38,197 nucleotides of DNA from JASLPR01 sp964496475 (GTDB lineage Bacteria; Chloroflexota; UBA11872; VXNJ01). Positions 1 to 7,735 of this stretch are shown here, in pieces. Within the stretch, counting starts at the first letter, position 1, and each line of letters starts with the position of its first letter. A model generated the notes under the pieces. It did not search any database and was not told the DNA's origin. It worked only from the letters and a program-made list of their open reading frames with translations. Position numbers and translations under genes: made by a program. The stretch spans positions 1 through 38,197 of the forward strand of contig CAZBZS010000020.1 in assembly GCA_964496475.1 (NCBI GenBank). The letters run 5' to 3'.

Positions 1-603
1 ACCGTCGTCCTTAACGAAATGGTCCGGAAATACGGTCAGCTCACCGAAGTCACCAAGCGTTACCTGGACATCACCGACCTTCCCGTGGTCATAGAGGTGG
101 ACGGCGAATCCGCCGAAGAGCTCCTTGAGGTCTCCGCGATATTCACCGCCATGTCCGATCAGATAATGATCAAGATTCCCTGCACCGTTCACGCACTCCC
201 GGCCTTCACCGAGCTCAAAAAACAGGGCGTTGCCACCATGTGCACCACCACCTTCTCCCTGTCACAGGCGAACGCCGTGGCGCTGGCCGGCGCCACCCAC
301 GTCCTGCCCTTCTGTGAGCCCGTGAAGGAACTCGGCGGCGATCCCACCGAGCTCGTTCGGGACTGCGTGCGCGTCTTGGGGGCCTGGACCGAGCGTCCGC
401 TCATCACTGCGGCCCTGGTCAGATCGGTCGAGGTCGCCCACCTTGCTATCCGCGACGGCGCCGACGGCATCATCGTGTTCTGGCCGATCTACGAACAAAT
501 GCTCGCGCACCCGCTTACCGATCAGTGGAACGGAACCTTCCGCGGCCAATGGGACGAAATGCTCGAAGCTGGGCTCATGAAAGGCGTCCCTGTACGAAGC
601 TGA
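1..603 (+). CDS. Transaldolase / fructose-6-phosphate aldolase family protein (5' end outside window)
   Basis: This is a class I aldolase of the small transaldolase (TalC/MipB) type. The family forms a TIM barrel and uses a Schiff-base lysine to cleave or make ketose phosphates in the cytoplasm. The motif MIKIPCT carries the likely Schiff-base lysine, residue 52 counted from the ATG at 19. A TTTFS segment follows, and later strands end in GATHVLPF and GADGIIVFWP. The frame is open from base 1 through six codons before that ATG. About 200 residues are visible against roughly 215 usual for the family, so the true start is probably just upstream of the window. The stop is TGA at 601-603. Exact substrate (fructose 6-phosphate, sedoheptulose 7-phosphate or another) cannot be told from this fragment. 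Confidence 0.85.
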   Translation, partial: TVVLNEMVRKYGQLTEVTKRYLDITDLPVVIEVDGESAEELLEVSAIFTAMSDQIMIKIPCTVHALPAFTELKKQGVATMCTTTFSLSQANAVALAGATHVLPFCEPVKELGGDPTELVRDCVRVLGAWTERPLITAALVRSVEVAHLAIRDGADGIIVFWPIYEQMLAHPLTDQWNGTFRGQWDEMLEAGLMKGVPVRS

Positions 604-663
604 GTTTCGGCCGGGATAAACCCGAACACCCCTCCACCACCGCCCACTTGTGTATCATTCCGG

Positions 664-738
664 CGCGGGGTGGAGCAGTGGCAGCTCGTCGGGCTCATAA
701 CCCGGAGGTCGTCGGTTCGAATCCGACCCCCGCAACCA
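664..738 (+). tRNA. Initiator tRNA-fMet (CAT)
   Basis: A full cloverleaf can be drawn. The 5' acceptor strand CGCGGGG pairs with CCCCGCA at 728-734, leaving position 1 C opposite position 72 A, the mismatch typical of bacterial initiator tRNAs. The anticodon stem has the three consecutive G:C pairs (GGG/CCC) that mark initiators, around the loop CTCATAA. The T arm is GTCGG-TTCGAAT-CCGAC. Discriminator A and an encoded CCA (736-738) complete the gene. It lies between the aldolase and the ornithine cyclodeaminase family gene on the same strand. Confidence 0.96.
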
Positions 739-895
739 GAGTTGGCGAGAACCAGACCTGCGGGCCAACGACGCTTCAATACTTCCCAGCATGGCCCGTT
801 CCCGGAAGGCCAGCGCCATGTTCCAGCTATCGTCGAGCCCCGGCGGTCGGCCAGTCTCCAGCCGAGTGGCTTCCGAGGAAAGGCCCAAGGATCGG

Positions 896-1867
896 GTGAC
901 GCTTCTCATCTCCGAAACCGAAGTCGACAGCCTAGCTGACATGACCATGGCCATGGAGGCCGTCGAAGATGCGTTCCGACTGCAGGGCCAGGGCCAGGCG
1001 ATCAATTTACCCCGCAGACGCGTTGGCGGAGGCCATACGACCCTGCAACTTATGGGCGGCGCCATCCCCGAACTCGACCACATCGGCTTCAAGGCCTACG
1101 TCGGCGGTGCCGGGTCTATCCGGTTCGTCGTCAATCTCTACCGCGAATCCACCGGCGAGCTCGACGCCGTCATCGAAGCCGGCCGACTCGGCCAGCTACG
1201 CACCGGCGCCGCCAGCGGGGTGTCCGCCAAACATCTGGCCCGCGAAGATGCCGCCGTCGTCGCCATCATCGGCAGCGGTTACCAGGCTCGCACCCAGCTT
1301 GAGGCCGTCTCCCGTGCCCGCGAGCTGACCGCCGCCTGCGTCTACGGCCGCGACCCCGCCCGCCGGGAGCGATTCGCCCGGGAAATGAGCGTCGCCCTGA
1401 ATCTCAAGGTCACACCCGTAACTAGCGTCCAGGAGGCTTGCGACGGAGCCGACCTCATCATCACCGCCACCAACAGCTTGGAGCCCGTCCTGGCCGGCTC
1501 GTCCATCGCCCCCGGCGCTCACGTCATGGCCATGGGCGCCAATCGCATCCAGGCCCGCGAGCTCGATGACGCCGCCCTCGGCTGCTTCGACCTCATCGCC
1601 GCCGACGATCTTGAGCAGGCCAGGATCGAATCGGGAGACCTGACCGCCGCGGTTGAAATCGGCGCGATCGGTTGGGACGAAATCGTCCAGATGGGCGACA
1701 TCGTCGCTGGCCTTGCCCCCGGGCGCGGTTCGTCCCACCAGCGCACCCTTTTCAAATCCTTGGGCATCGCCATCTGGGACATCGCCCTGGCGGATCGCAT
1801 ATTTTGCGCCGCCGTCGCCGCCGGCATCGGCACCGAAGTGAACATGCACCGGGACGTCCCCGGCTAA
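896..1867 (+). CDS. Ornithine cyclodeaminase / mu-crystallin family NAD(P)-dependent protein
   Basis: This is a cytoplasmic NAD(P)-binding enzyme of the ornithine cyclodeaminase/mu-crystallin family. Members include ornithine and lysine cyclodeaminases, alanine dehydrogenases and ketimine reductases, so the substrate is not fixed by family alone. Visible motifs are a lysine in GFKAYVG near residue 66, RTGAAS near 102, and a Rossmann dinucleotide loop IIGSGYQA near 124-131, followed by YGRDPAR. I start it at GTG 896 because AAGG lies five bases upstream and the resulting 323 residues match the usual length. The frame stays open further upstream (ATG at 791), but those residues are not family-like. 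The stop is TAA. No neighbour reveals the pathway. Confidence 0.85.
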   Translation: MTLLISETEVDSLADMTMAMEAVEDAFRLQGQGQAINLPRRRVGGGHTTLQLMGGAIPELDHIGFKAYVGGAGSIRFVVNLYRESTGELDAVIEAGRLGQLRTGAASGVSAKHLAREDAAVVAIIGSGYQARTQLEAVSRARELTAACVYGRDPARRERFAREMSVALNLKVTPVTSVQEACDGADLIITATNSLEPVLAGSSIAPGAHVMAMGANRIQARELDDAALGCFDLIAADDLEQARIESGDLTAAVEIGAIGWDEIVQMGDIVAGLAPGRGSSHQRTLFKSLGIAIWDIALADRIFCAAVAAGIGTEVNMHRDVPG

Positions 1868-1935
1868 ATTCTCTCGGCAACCGGCGGACCCTGGTATTAG
1901 AATGCGGGTCGGTCGACCTCAGGCTCCGTCTCCTC

Positions 1936-2011
1936 GCCCCCATCGTCTAGAGGCCTAGGACAACACCCTTTCAAGGTGTAGACAGGGATTCGAATTCCCT
2001 TGGGGGCACCA
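1936..2011 (+). tRNA. tRNA-Glu (TTC)
   Basis: The acceptor strands GCCCCCA (1936-1942) and TGGGGGC (2001-2007) pair perfectly. The anticodon arm ACACC-CTTTCAA-GGTGT gives anticodon TTC. The T arm is followed by discriminator A and an encoded CCA ending at 2011. A TAGAAT hexamer lies at 1898-1903 but has no matching -35 box, so I do not call a promoter. Confidence 0.96.
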
Positions 2012-2058
2012 GTTCAGTTCGACCACTTCCCTTCCTGTTCCGTACAACTGCGCCTCAT

Positions 2059-2601
2059 CTAAGGTGTGACCGTGCTTATCAGCAATCCCGTCGCGTCATA
2101 CAGCAGCGCCGGGTCCAGCGCATCGTCGAGCTACACGTCCGACTCAGTCCATTTCAGGTTGCCAGTGGCGCCGCCGCTCGCCACCACCACCGTACCCCCA
2201 GCCGGAATCTTGTAGCCGGGTGGAAATACGAACCGCTCATCTCGATTCTGGCTCACCAGCAGCCACAACGACACGTCAATCGCGTACGCTCACCTGTTCC
2301 TGATCGTCACCGTTTCCGCCGCCTTGTCGACCGCCTCGATATCCACGATATCAACTGGGACAGCAGTCGGCGTCGGAGTCGGAGTCGGCGCGGGTAGCGG
2401 GGTGGATTGCCTGACTCCCGGGCCGGTTGCCGAACCCCCAACCTACCCCAGCAGCTCCACCTCCGTGGCCTCCGCCCCGGCAGCCTCCGCTACCGCCGGA
2501 AGTGCGCCCTCGGATGCTGGCTCTCCGCCCCCGAGACACCCTGCCACCGCCAGCGCCATCGCCAGTCCAACCAGCAAAAACGGGACTCGAACGCCGCTCA
2601 T
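2059..2601 (-). pseudogene. Broken lipoprotein gene with lamin-tail-type domain, three in-frame stops
   Basis: The gene starts at ATG 2601 with GGAG five bases upstream. It encodes a clear lipoprotein signal (FLLVGLAMALAVAGC), then a PTPTPTPT linker, then a domain with the pattern of the lamin tail family: VDIVDIEA, ETVTIRN, LVSQNRDERFVFPPGYKIP, AGGTVVVASG. One single frame runs to a final TAG at 2061-2059. Within it are TAG at 2445-2443, TGA at 2292-2290 and TAG at 2133-2131. No indel is needed to read through. Likely ancestral codons are Gln or Glu, Gly, and Trp at these three places (inference from context). Such lipoproteins sit on the outer face of the membrane; their role is unknown. 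Either a young pseudogene or an assembly problem would explain the stops. Confidence 0.7.
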
Positions 2602-2641
2602 TACGCTCCGGTTTCCGGTGCGACCGCCTCGCAAACCCGAA

Positions 2642-2740
2642 TCACCCCGTCGGTATCAGCCACAGCGCCAGCAGCACCGCGAGCGCCGCCATCCCGATAA
2701 ACGCGCCGATCACAATTAAAATAGTTACCAGGCACGACAT
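2642..2740 (-). CDS. Tiny single-pass membrane protein candidate (32 aa)
   Basis: From ATG 2740 to TGA 2644-2642 this short frame encodes 32 residues that are almost entirely one hydrophobic helix: LVTILIVIGAFIG followed by MAALAVLLALWLIP. It lies 40 bases upstream of the broken lamin-tail lipoprotein on the same strand, so both could share a transcript. I see no strong Shine-Dalgarno sequence before it. The residue pattern (one helix, short polar ends, no Cys pair) is that of small membrane proteins, but chance hydrophobic frames do occur. No family is recognised. Confidence 0.4.
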   Translation of the reverse strand: MSCLVTILIVIGAFIGMAALAVLLALWLIPTG

Positions 2741-2862
2741 TGGGCTCGTCTGATTTCGCCGCCCCAAGCTCGCTCCCGTCTTTCGGATTTCCTCGTCGCT
2801 CCGACTAGTCCGATCAGAGGATTCTAAACCCTCCCGACCGGGTCACTCGGCTCCCGCCGGCG

Positions 2863-3807
2863 TTACGACTGCTCCCTCGCGCTCGCCTCCAGCCGGTCCA
2901 GCGTCCGCATGGATGCCAACAGCGTCTGCCCCGATGTCAACGCTTCCCGGCCTTCCCGGACAGCGTTGACGAACTCCTCGTCCTGCACCTTGAATGCTGG
3001 CTCATTTGTGTCCGAATACGACTCGCCGCCGCCCTTTGTGCTCACCCGGTCTTCATCGAGCGTCAGCGTTTCTTCCTCGCATATCAGTGTGATCTGCATC
3101 CGCGCCTCCGGGACGTGTGCGTTGTAAGACATTGCGTACGTTGCGAGGCCACCACCGGCAAACCGCATCTGTGCCGACAGATCCATCGGAATTCCCAGTG
3201 GATTCTCGATCGGACCTAGCAGCGCCCGCGCCTGTTCCGGTTCACTCCCGAACAGCCACACCGCATCGTCCACCACATGCCCGCCGTGATGCCACAGCAG
3301 ATTGTCGGTCCAGCTGCGCTCATAGCCGGTCCACCCCACGTTCGAGCGCCGGAAAAAGTGCCACTCGCAATGAAAGTGATGCAGAGTAAGCTCCCCCTCG
3401 GCGATCCGACGCTTCGTCTCCCGGATGAACCGTCGGTAACGATGCGTGTGACAGATCATCAGCGTCCGTCCATGCGCATCCGCCAGATCGCAAAGTTCCT
3501 CGGACTCGGCCAGGCTCAGGGCCATCGGGATTTCTAGCAACACATGCTTGCCCGCCAGCAATCCCGCCTTCGCCTGCTCATAATGAACCTGGCTCGGGGA
3601 CGCCACCAGCAGTGCGTCGATCTCCGGTCGGGCCAGCGCTTCAGTTAGGTCCACAGTCGCCAGCTCCGCTCCACACGATTTGGCGAACGCCTCCGTAGGC
3701 TCGATTCTCCGGCCAACCACCGCTCCTATGTTGACTCCCTCAATTACCTGCAGCGCTTCGCGGTGAAACTCTGCTATTCCGCCGTAACCCACCACGCAAA
3801 ACCTCAT
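2863..3807 (-). CDS. Gfo/Idh/MocA family oxidoreductase, EKP lysine replaced
   Basis: This is a cytoplasmic NAD(P)-dependent oxidoreductase of the Gfo/Idh/MocA type, a family that mostly acts on sugars, inositols and related polyols. The Rossmann loop VVGYGGIAEFH is at residues 5-15. ATG 3807 is chosen because it overlaps the stop of the upstream oxidoreductase gene as ATGA and places the Rossmann motif at the N terminus; the frame extends further upstream without family features. At residues 92-94 the family's usual EKP is EIP, so the lysine often involved in substrate or cofactor contact is missing. A later WHHGGHVVDDAVW segment fits the family's substrate-site region. The protein is about 314 residues. 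Substrate unknown. Confidence 0.82.
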   Translation of the reverse strand: MRFCVVGYGGIAEFHREALQVIEGVNIGAVVGRRIEPTEAFAKSCGAELATVDLTEALARPEIDALLVASPSQVHYEQAKAGLLAGKHVLLEIPMALSLAESEELCDLADAHGRTLMICHTHRYRRFIRETKRRIAEGELTLHHFHCEWHFFRRSNVGWTGYERSWTDNLLWHHGGHVVDDAVWLFGSEPEQARALLGPIENPLGIPMDLSAQMRFAGGGLATYAMSYNAHVPEARMQITLICEEETLTLDEDRVSTKGGGESYSDTNEPAFKVQDEEFVNAVREGREALTSGQTLLASMRTLDRLEASAREQS

Positions 3808-4892
3808 AGTCCGGCCGCATACAATTCGCTCACCGCCACGCTCTCTCCCGGCGTCTCCGCTGATCTGTACGCCGCGTCTAGCATCTCCACGCAGGCCTGC
3901 GCGAATTCGGGCGGCGAGCCGTTCGTCGCCGTTCCCCGGCAAACATCCACCAGGTTGGCCGCTGTCGCAAACCGCGGATACGCCGCGTCCGCGTCATCGG
4001 TACTGAAGCCCTCCTCGGTCCCGTCATGGCCTCGGAAACGCAGCTCTCCGCCAACCGCATCCAGCAGCAGATAGCCCTTCTCGCCGTAGATCCGGATTTC
4101 CAACTGCCCCGCGTCCCCCACCCCGACGTTCCCGGTGCTGGTGAAGGTCCCCACCGCCCCTCCCTCGAACCGCACGCTGATTGCATCCACCAGGTCGACC
4201 GCCAGTCCGAAATTATTCATGTACGCGCTCACTCGCTCGGCCCGCAATCCAGACACGAACATCGTCAACGCCGCCGAGTGGGTCACCTGCAAGTGACCCT
4301 GTCCCCCGCCCGAGAGCGATGGGTCCGAATACACCCTTCCCGGGCCTGTGACCGGATAGTGAAAATGCGGCTCGTACGCCGAATCGTCCCCCCGGTAAAA
4401 CTCGATCACCATCGAAGCGAACTGGCAGGCCACCTGCTGGATGGATCCCAGCCGTCCCGCCCGCACCATCTCTCTCGCCCGCAGACTTGCCGGCGCGAAA
4501 TGCCACGGGTGCCCCACTATCAACTCTCGCTCTCGCTTCCTGGCTATCTCGATCAGTGTCCGGCCGTCCCCGGCCTTCAGCACCATCGGCTTCTCTAGCA
4601 TCACATGCAGGTCGCGCTCCAGGCAGGCGCGTGCGACCGCGTAGTGGTGCGCGTGCGGGATCGCGATCACCACCCCATCGGGCTTTTCCCGGTCGATCAT
4701 CTCGTCCAGGTCTGTGTACATCCGGCCGACCTCATAGACTGCGGCGCAGCGTTCCAGCGCCGCCTGGTTCGTGTCCACCACCGCGACCACGTCCGCGTCC
4801 GGGTTATCGATCAGCCCGGGGATATGCACGAATGTCGACCACCATCCCGTCCCCACCACCGCGATTCGGGACCGCTCACCCGCCGCGCTCAC
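3804..4892 (-). CDS. Gfo/Idh/MocA family oxidoreductase
   Basis: This 362-residue NAD(P)-dependent oxidoreductase has the Rossmann loop AVVGTGWWSTFVHIP at residues 11-25 and the canonical EKP at 100-102 (MLEKPMVL). The C-terminal half has the open beta-sheet pattern of the family, with SGGGQGHLQVTHSAALTMF in the place of the usual substrate-site Asp/His helix. The stop TGA overlaps the ATG of the next oxidoreductase gene by four bases, so the two are probably translated together. It begins only two bases after the stop of a DUF5069 gene. Pairing of two such enzymes suggests consecutive or alternative steps on one sugar-like substrate, but this is inference. Confidence 0.87.
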   Translation of the reverse strand: MSAAGERSRIAVVGTGWWSTFVHIPGLIDNPDADVVAVVDTNQAALERCAAVYEVGRMYTDLDEMIDREKPDGVVIAIPHAHHYAVARACLERDLHVMLEKPMVLKAGDGRTLIEIARKRERELIVGHPWHFAPASLRAREMVRAGRLGSIQQVACQFASMVIEFYRGDDSAYEPHFHYPVTGPGRVYSDPSLSGGGQGHLQVTHSAALTMFVSGLRAERVSAYMNNFGLAVDLVDAISVRFEGGAVGTFTSTGNVGVGDAGQLEIRIYGEKGYLLLDAVGGELRFRGHDGTEEGFSTDDADAAYPRFATAANLVDVCRGTATNGSPPEFAQACVEMLDAAYRSAETPGESVAVSELYAAGL

Positions 4893-4894
4893 TC

Positions 4895-5332
4895 CTACCT
4901 GCCCTCAATACCGGGGATGGTGCGCCCCTCTTCCAGATCAAGGCGCTGGCACACCGATATTTTCTCCGCCAAGTGTCCTAGCCCGAGAGGCTCCAGGAAC
5001 CCCCGATGCCGCTCGATGTTGTCCGGATGCGGCATCCTGCCAAGCAGATCGGAGTTGAACCCCGCGATCTCCTCGTTGGTTCGGGTAGTCATCTTCGCCG
5101 ACACCCATCCCCACACCGCCTCGTCGTCCGCAAGATCGGCCAGCGCGTCCACAAACTCGTTGACATCGATTTTCAGGAAATCCATCAGCGTCTTCGAGTA
5201 ACTGGTACCCGCCAGGTACTCGCCCCCCGTCCCCGCCAGTTCGGCGCGGCCCTTGTCGATAGCCCTCGACAAGAACGCCATGCCGTGCAGCTTCTCGTGC
5301 GTGCTCCTCGGAACTTCCTTCGTAAGGTCCAA
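4895..5332 (-). CDS. DUF5069 domain protein (single copy)
   Basis: This 145-residue cytoplasmic protein matches the DUF5069 pattern from its first residues: MDLTKEVPRS, then FLSRAIDKGRAELAGTGGEY. The function of this family is not known to me. The mid-part has DEAVWGWV and the C-terminal part an ERHRGFLEPLGL segment. The same pattern occurs twice in the gene immediately upstream (17-base gap), so three copies sit in a row. It precedes two oxidoreductase genes with two-base spacing, which implies one transcript. No catalytic motif is obvious beyond the conserved R-x-x-DK-x-RA stretch. Confidence 0.82.
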   Translation of the reverse strand: MDLTKEVPRSTHEKLHGMAFLSRAIDKGRAELAGTGGEYLAGTSYSKTLMDFLKIDVNEFVDALADLADDEAVWGWVSAKMTTRTNEEIAGFNSDLLGRMPHPDNIERHRGFLEPLGLGHLAEKISVCQRLDLEEGRTIPGIEGR

Positions 5333-5349
5333 ATTAGCCCTCCTTTAGC

Positions 5350-6213
5350 TCAGCGGCCTTCGTCCCACTCCAGCCGCTCTACCCATGTCACTATGTCCGC
5401 CAGCTCCGCCAGGCCGATTCCGGCCAGATAGTTGCTGTGCCATTCAACTTGCTCCGGTGTTTTGGCCCGTCGTGCAATCATCAGCCGATTGGACTTCGCG
5501 ATTTCAAACGCGCTCCGGGCCACTTTGTTGGCCACGATCCACCTCCGGATTTCCTCGTCCGTCCGGTGATCCCGGAGCGCGTCAAACAATTGCTCGGGCG
5601 AGATGCCCAGGATTTCAAAACCCGGCGCCGACTGGCCAGTACGAAACAGGTACTCACCTTCTTTGCCCGCCAGCTCCGCTCGCGCCTTGTCAATCGTGCG
5701 CGGCAGAAACACCATCCCCAGCATTCGTTCGTACGGGCTACGCGGTACCCCGCTTGTCAGATCGACGTCCCCGTCTCCCATCTCCGTCTCCCGTCCGTCA
5801 TCCAGCTCAAGCCGCTCGAATATCGTCAACTCCTCCGTCACCGCATCCAGATCATCCGTTACCCCGGCTCCGGCCACGAAGCTTCGGTGACGGCTCTGCT
5901 GCTCCTCCGTCTCCGGATAGCTTTCAATCATCGCCTCATTGAATCGGGCGATCTCAACCTTGCTACGTGGTTTCGCCACTTCCCGCACCCACTCCCACAC
6001 CGCCTCATCCCCACCCCGCTCATCCACCGCACGTAGAAGCTCCTCGGCGTCGATTTCCAGAAAGGCCAATAACCGCGCCGACATACCTCCCCGCCAGTGA
6101 AACTCGCCCAGCGTGCCCGCGATGTCCGCCCGAGCCTTGTCGAACGTTCGTTGGACGAACACGATGTGCTCTGTCTTCGCATACGGACTTCTCGGCGTTG
6201 TTTTCGTCAGGTC
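5350..6213 (-). CDS. Tandem DUF5069 protein (two domains)
   Basis: Two DUF5069 copies are fused in one chain of about 287 residues. Copy one opens with VDLTKTTPRSPY and carries FVQRTFDKARADIAGTLGEF. Copy two opens with VDLTSGVPRSPYERMLGM and carries FLPRTIDKARAELAGKEGEY. A short acidic linker (RETEMGDGD) joins them. I start at GTG 6213 because the domain begins exactly there, with a purine-rich GGAGGGGAAAGG upstream; the frame extends to 6273 without family-like residues. Copy two is closer than copy one to the single-domain protein downstream in the DKARAEL/DKGRAEL motif. Function unknown; the operon context links it to two Gfo/Idh/MocA oxidoreductases. Confidence 0.78.
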   Translation of the reverse strand, partial: DLTKTTPRSPYAKTEHIVFVQRTFDKARADIAGTLGEFHWRGGMSARLLAFLEIDAEELLRAVDERGGDEAVWEWVREVAKPRSKVEIARFNEAMIESYPETEEQQSRHRSFVAGAGVTDDLDAVTEELTIFERLELDDGRETEMGDGDVDLTSGVPRSPYERMLGMVFLPRTIDKARAELAGKEGEYLFRTGQSAPGFEILGISPEQLFDALRDHRTDEEIRRWIVANKVARSAFEIAKSNRLMIARRAKTPEQVEWHSNYLAGIGLAELADIVTWVERLEWDEGR

Positions 6214-6535
6214 CACCGGCCTGGCCTTTCCCCTCCGGGAGACCCAACGCCGTTCGTCCGGCAGCGGTTCCACGGGTGCGTATCCTAGCGCTCCACCATC
6301 ACCGGCACCATTCCGTTACCGCTTGCTCAATCCATCGAGAGCCGCGCCCCCTTCGTCCCTCGCTCTCCTCTTAGGGCGTAAAATGAACCCGCCGGTAATC
6401 AGCCGGTTATGGAAGCTAGGCGACTCCCAGATCGATCCCCATAACTCTAATATTCCGGTACGAGCGACCAATAAAAACGGGCCGGACGCCCATAGCATTG
6501 AGGCGGCTGACCGGGCTATACGGGGATCACCAGAC

Positions 6536-7037
6536 ATGGCTCAAAAGATCAGCCGGGAGGGACTCACCCTGGACGCCGAGCTGATTTACCCATTCATCCG
6601 GGCTATTCGGAACGTCCTTCAAAAAGAGACCAAATCTCGTGTGCTTCGCACCAGCAAACCTTCTCTCACCGCGGGCGGCAAACTCGCCCACAAAATCACC
6701 TCCGTCATCGGGCTCGTCGGGGAAATCTCCGGAGTCTTCCTCATATCTGTCTCCGCCGAGTATGCCTTCTCCTTTTTCCGGGAAGTGGTCGGGGTTGAGG
6801 CGACCGAAATTGATGACGTCGTCCTTAGCAGAATCGCCGATCTGTCCAATACCATCGCCGGTCAGGCCCCGTGCCCCCGAGGACACCGACCTATCCACGG
6901 ATATCTCACCCCCCATCCTGATCAAGTGTCAGGGCGCCAGCCTGCCCACCTTGGACCTCCCGCGCGTCTCCGGTCCCCTCAAGACCGATCTGGGTGATCT
7001 GGTCATGGAAGTCGCCGTTGTCAGGTCCGTGCAATAA
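6536..7037 (+). pseudogene. CheX-like chemotaxis phosphatase gene with one frameshift
   Basis: The frame from ATG 6536 encodes a CheX-like start: LDAELIYPFIRAIRNVLQ, then a glycine-bearing ISGVFLISVSAEYA strand and IADLSNTIAGQA. CheX-type proteins dephosphorylate CheY-P; their signature is roughly [DS]-x3-E-x2-N-x22-P. Here the centre is S-RIA-D-LS-N, with Asp where Glu is usual. After GQA the frame is lost. Removing one C from the run at 6867-6870 restores GQARAPEDTDL and the remaining family-like tail ending at TAA 7035-7037, with prolines at the expected spacing. About 166 residues result, close to family length. No other chemotaxis gene is in the window. A real frameshift or a homopolymer error are both possible. 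Confidence 0.62.
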
Positions 7038-7088
7038 GGTCGAATTGCCGCCCCAAAATCCCGCCGTCGCGCTGACATCAACCGGACG

Positions 7089-7712
7089 ATGACCGATCCC
7101 TTACCCCGCCTGCCACAGGACGGCGCCGACGAACGGCTGCGCCGGCAGATGGACTTCCTTGTCGAAATGGATCGCCTCAAGACCATCCTGCGCACCGCCC
7201 TTACCGAAGGCGGTGCCCGCCTTGAAAACGACGCCGAACACTCCTGGCATGTCGCCTTGATGGCGTCCACCCTCGCCGAATACTCCGACCGGAAAATCAA
7301 TGTGGACCGCGTCGTGAGGATGCTCCTGGTCCACGATCTAGTCGAGATCGACGCCGGCGACGTGATGATCTACGACGAGGCCGCCCGTCGCGCGCAGCAT
7401 TCCCGTGAACTGGTCGCCGCCGAGCGCATCTTCAATCTCCTGCCTGCCGACCAGGCCGCCGAGCTTCGAGCCTTATGGGATGAATTCGAGGCTCGCGAAT
7501 CCGCTGAGGCTCTTTACGCAACGGCTCTCGACCGGCTCCAACCGCTGCTCTTGAATTACCTCAGTCGGGGAGCCGCCTGGCGCGAACACGGCGTCACCGC
7601 CGCCCAGGTCAGGTGCATTAATAGCTCCATCGCCGACGCCTCGCCTCGCCTCTGGGATTTCGCTGGCGGCCTGATCGAAGATGCCGTCAAACGGGGCTGG
7701 CTGCCAGAGTAA
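7089..7712 (+). CDS. HD-domain hydrolase, HDDC2/YfbR-like (5'-deoxynucleotidase type)
   Basis: This 207-residue cytoplasmic protein has the HD metal-binding set: H51 in ENDAEHSWH, then H82-D83 in LLVHDLVEIDAGD, then a later acidic residue in LDRLQPLLLN. The pattern EFEARESAEALYATALDRLQP is characteristic of the HDDC2/YfbR group, whose studied members dephosphorylate deoxynucleoside monophosphates. The start is ATG 7089, 51 bases after the CheX-like gene. It converges with the nucleotidyltransferase gene, the stops being only 23 bases apart, with no clear terminator hairpin between. The nucleotidase role is transferred from the family, not shown here. Confidence 0.85.
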   Translation: MTDPLPRLPQDGADERLRRQMDFLVEMDRLKTILRTALTEGGARLENDAEHSWHVALMASTLAEYSDRKINVDRVVRMLLVHDLVEIDAGDVMIYDEAARRAQHSRELVAAERIFNLLPADQAAELRALWDEFEARESAEALYATALDRLQPLLLNYLSRGAAWREHGVTAAQVRCINSSIADASPRLWDFAGGLIEDAVKRGWLPE

Positions 7713-7735
7713 TCTACGTTAAAGATCCGCCGAAT

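Noticed and set aside
791..895. N-terminal extension of the cyclodeaminase-family gene from ATG 791
   Set aside because: The extra 35 residues are Arg/Ser/Pro-rich and unlike the family; GTG 896 has a nearby ribosome site and gives the usual length.
1898..1903. TAGAAT as a -10 promoter for tRNA-Glu
   Set aside because: No acceptable -35 element lies 16-18 bases upstream.
2351..2440. Gly-Val repeat (GVGVGVGAG) on the plus strand
   Set aside because: It is the reverse strand of the PTPTPTPT linker codons of the broken lipoprotein, not a separate repeat protein.
6527..6925. Minus-strand frame opposite the CheX-like gene
   Set aside because: No family pattern, whereas the plus strand shows CheX-type blocks; the minus frame is acidic and Gly-rich like other shadows here.
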